64,000 nt of DNA from Sphingopyxis sp. JAI128 (GTDB taxonomy: Bacteria; Pseudomonadota; Alphaproteobacteria; Sphingomonadales; Sphingomonadaceae). The stretch lies in contig NZ_JACHDA010000001.1 of NCBI RefSeq assembly GCF_014207235.1, forward strand, positions 738,566 through 802,565, in the 5' to 3' direction. Of this stretch, positions 62,389-64,000 are shown in pieces (position 1 is the first letter of the stretch; every line of letters begins with the position of its first letter). The notes beneath the pieces are model-generated. The model was not told the origin of the DNA. It did no database searches and was given only the letters and a program-made list of their open reading frames with translations. The position numbers and the translations under genes are program-made.

Positions 62389-63891
62389 ATGAGACATAGC
62401 TCCTTCCGCGCCGCGATCGCGGCTGTCGCCCTGCTTTCCTTCACGCCCGCCGTTTCGGCCGCGCCCGCCAAGGGCGACGCTCCGGTTGCCGAGGCCGATC
62501 TGGCCGCGCATATCAAGGTGCTGGCGGACGACGCGTTCGAAGGCCGTGCGCCGGGAACCGAGGGCGAAGACCGCACCATCGCCTATATCGTTGGCGAATG
62601 GGCAAAAGCCGGGCTCGAAGCCGTCCCCGGCAGCGCAACGCCATGGTTGCAGCCCGTACCGTTCGTCGAGACGCAGGCACTTGGCGGAACGGCCAAATTC
62701 ACGGCGCAGGGCCGCAATCTTGCACTCACCGACGATGGCATCGTCCTGACCGGACGCGATGCGTCGGTCTCGCTGTCGGCGGTACCCGCGGTGTTCGTCG
62801 GCTACGGCCTCGATGGCGCCGGGCAGGTCAATGCCGACGTCGCGGGCAAGCTCGCGATCATGTTGTTCGACAATGCGCCCTTTGGCGACAAATTGCCGCG
62901 CTATCGCGAGCGGCGGCAGATGCTTGCCGATGCCGGCGCCTCGGCGGTTCTCGTAATTGCGACCGACGCGGTGCCATGGGCGGCGCTGCGCGAGAGCGTC
63001 GGCAGCAAGGTCATGCGACTTGCCAACGCCAAGTCGGGCGCACCAGTCAGCGGCTTCCTTTCGCCCGAAGCCGCCGATATGTTGCTCAAGGCGGCGGGAC
63101 AGGACGGGGCGGCGCTGCGCGAGGCCGCCAAGTCGCCAGATTACAAGGGCGCCGCGCTGCCGGTAACGGCGGATTTCACCGTGCAAACGGCGGTACGCCC
63201 CTTCGCCAGCCACAATATCGTCGCCAAACTGCCCGGCGCGAAACCCGACGGCAAGTCGGTGCTGTTCCTCGGCCATTGGGATCATCTCGGAATCTGCGCG
63301 CCCGAAGGCGAAGCCGACCGCATCTGCAACGGCGCGGTCGACAACGCGAGCGGGATCGCGGTGCTGATCGAGGTCGCGAAGCGGCTGGGCCAGGGCGCGC
63401 GGCCCGATCGCGACATTTATTTCCTCGCGACCACGGCAGAGGAAAAGGGCTTGCTTGGCGCGCATTATTTCGCCGACCATCCAGCCGTACCGCTGTCCGA
63501 CATCACCGTCGCGCTCAACGTCGATACGATCGCGATCTCGCCGCGCGGCACGCCGGTGGCGACGATCGGGCGCGGCAAGCCCGCTTATGATGCGGTGGTG
63601 CGCGAGGCGGCGACGAAGCTCGGCCGTACGCTCGACGACGATGGCGAGGCCGATGCCTTCATCCAGCGGCAGGACGGCTGGGCGCTGGGCGCCAAGGGGG
63701 TCACCTCGCTGATGGTCGGCGGCAGCTTTTCGGACATGACGCTTCTCGAAGCCTTCCTCGGCAGTGATTATCACCGGCCGGCGGACGAATTCTCCGACAA
63801 GATCCCGCTTGGCGGCGCGGCCGAGGACGCCGACCTGCATGTCGCGCTGGGCCGGGCGTTCGCGGATACGAAGCGGTGGCCGGGTCAGTAG
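62389..63891 (+). CDS. Secreted M28-family metallopeptidase
   Basis: A 500-residue aminopeptidase-type zinc protease. A signal peptide (AAIAAVALLSFTPAVSAA) is followed by an inserted PA-like domain (about 130-265) and the M28 core. Metal and catalytic residues are His296 and Asp298 (GHWDH), Asp318 (AVDNASG), Glu351/Glu352 (TAEEKGLLGA), Asp379 (LNVDT) and His462 (SDYHRPADEF). The start at 62389 is chosen for the signal peptide; no clear ribosome binding site is seen. Confidence 0.88.
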   Translation: MRHSSFRAAIAAVALLSFTPAVSAAPAKGDAPVAEADLAAHIKVLADDAFEGRAPGTEGEDRTIAYIVGEWAKAGLEAVPGSATPWLQPVPFVETQALGGTAKFTAQGRNLALTDDGIVLTGRDASVSLSAVPAVFVGYGLDGAGQVNADVAGKLAIMLFDNAPFGDKLPRYRERRQMLADAGASAVLVIATDAVPWAALRESVGSKVMRLANAKSGAPVSGFLSPEAADMLLKAAGQDGAALREAAKSPDYKGAALPVTADFTVQTAVRPFASHNIVAKLPGAKPDGKSVLFLGHWDHLGICAPEGEADRICNGAVDNASGIAVLIEVAKRLGQGARPDRDIYFLATTAEEKGLLGAHYFADHPAVPLSDITVALNVDTIAISPRGTPVATIGRGKPAYDAVVREAATKLGRTLDDDGEADAFIQRQDGWALGAKGVTSLMVGGSFSDMTLLEAFLGSDYHRPADEFSDKIPLGGAAEDADLHVALGRAFADTKRWPGQ

Positions 63892-63926
63892 AGGATGTCG
63901 GCTTAGGGGTGGGGAGCGGACGGTAA

Positions 63927-64000
63927 AATCCTCCCCGTCGCGAAGCGATGGGGAGGGGGACCGCCGCCGCAGGCGGTGGTGGAGGGGCGGCGACCTCGCG
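63927..64000. repeat. REP/BIME-like repeat, copy 5 (cut by the window end)
   Basis: AATCCTCCCCGTCGCGAAGC, then GATGGGGAGGGGGACCGC, then GGTGGAGGGGC. It matches the left half of copy 1 and runs to the window edge, so whether the second half follows cannot be seen. Confidence 0.7.

Overview
The window is GC-rich chromosomal DNA of an alphaproteobacterium of the order Sphingomonadales, most like Sphingopyxis or a close relative. The evidence is Caulobacter-type TonB-dependent receptors, the flavin halogenase/SapC/cupin_8 set beside one of them, the cytochrome aa3 cluster ctaC-ctaD-cyoE-ctaG-ctaE-DUF983-SURF1-thrC, the rpmF-plsX-fabH-ihfA-merR block, and sphingomonad-style palindromic intergenic repeats. 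Genes are densely packed, many in ATGA or RTGGCTGA stop/start overlaps. I see no rRNA, tRNA, CRISPR, prophage or insertion sequence.

Layout. 1-4.9 kb: FecI-type sigma factor with FecR anti-sigma factor, a TetR/metal-dependent hydrolase divergent pair, a DUF2147 secreted protein, a DUF3325-like membrane protein and an AraC regulator. 5.0-7.6 kb: a tightly overlapped esterase/PaiB-like/histone-deacetylase-family operon. 7.6-8.2 kb: a repeat-rich gap. 8.2-12.8 kb: a TonB receptor divergent from a Tat-exported S9 prolyl oligopeptidase. 13-14.1 kb: a diguanylate cyclase.

14.2-29.3 kb, all on the minus strand, is the most interesting region. It is a polysaccharide-utilisation-like locus: TonB receptor, flavin halogenase, SapC, cupin_8/JmjC-like protein, second flavin halogenase, GH16 glucanase, LacI regulator and MFS transporter, followed by a second unit of GH3 beta-glucosidase and a FucP-type sugar permease. 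Near-identical AACGTT-centred operators precede the receptor and the GH3 gene, so one LacI repressor probably controls both units. The enzymes fit uptake and breakdown of a beta-1,3-glucan. The role of the two halogenases, SapC and the cupin protein in such a locus is not established.

29.5-39 kb: PRC-barrel protein, an RlmI-like methyltransferase, threonine synthase and the aa3 oxidase structural and assembly genes. 39-43.5 kb: pyrE-pdxJ-acpS-lepB, an AI-2E/PerM family permease and a membrane-anchored FKBP isomerase. 43.7-50.6 kb: a membrane GGDEF-EAL-PilZ protein, a fatty acid desaturase, a short asparaginase, a DUF3291 protein, class I LysRS and a small PilZ protein. 50.7-54.0 kb: a DinG-like helicase and a SixA-like phosphatase. 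54.2-57.3 kb: MerR, IHF-alpha, FabH, PlsX and L32. 57.6-63.9 kb: MAPEG protein, MBL hydrolase, a SAM-methyltransferase-like protein, GNAT, NfeD with a stomatin-like protein, a CitE-like lyase and an M28 peptidase.

A REP/BIME-like repeat family occurs at five intergenic sites. One copy appears to supply the ribosome binding site of acpS.
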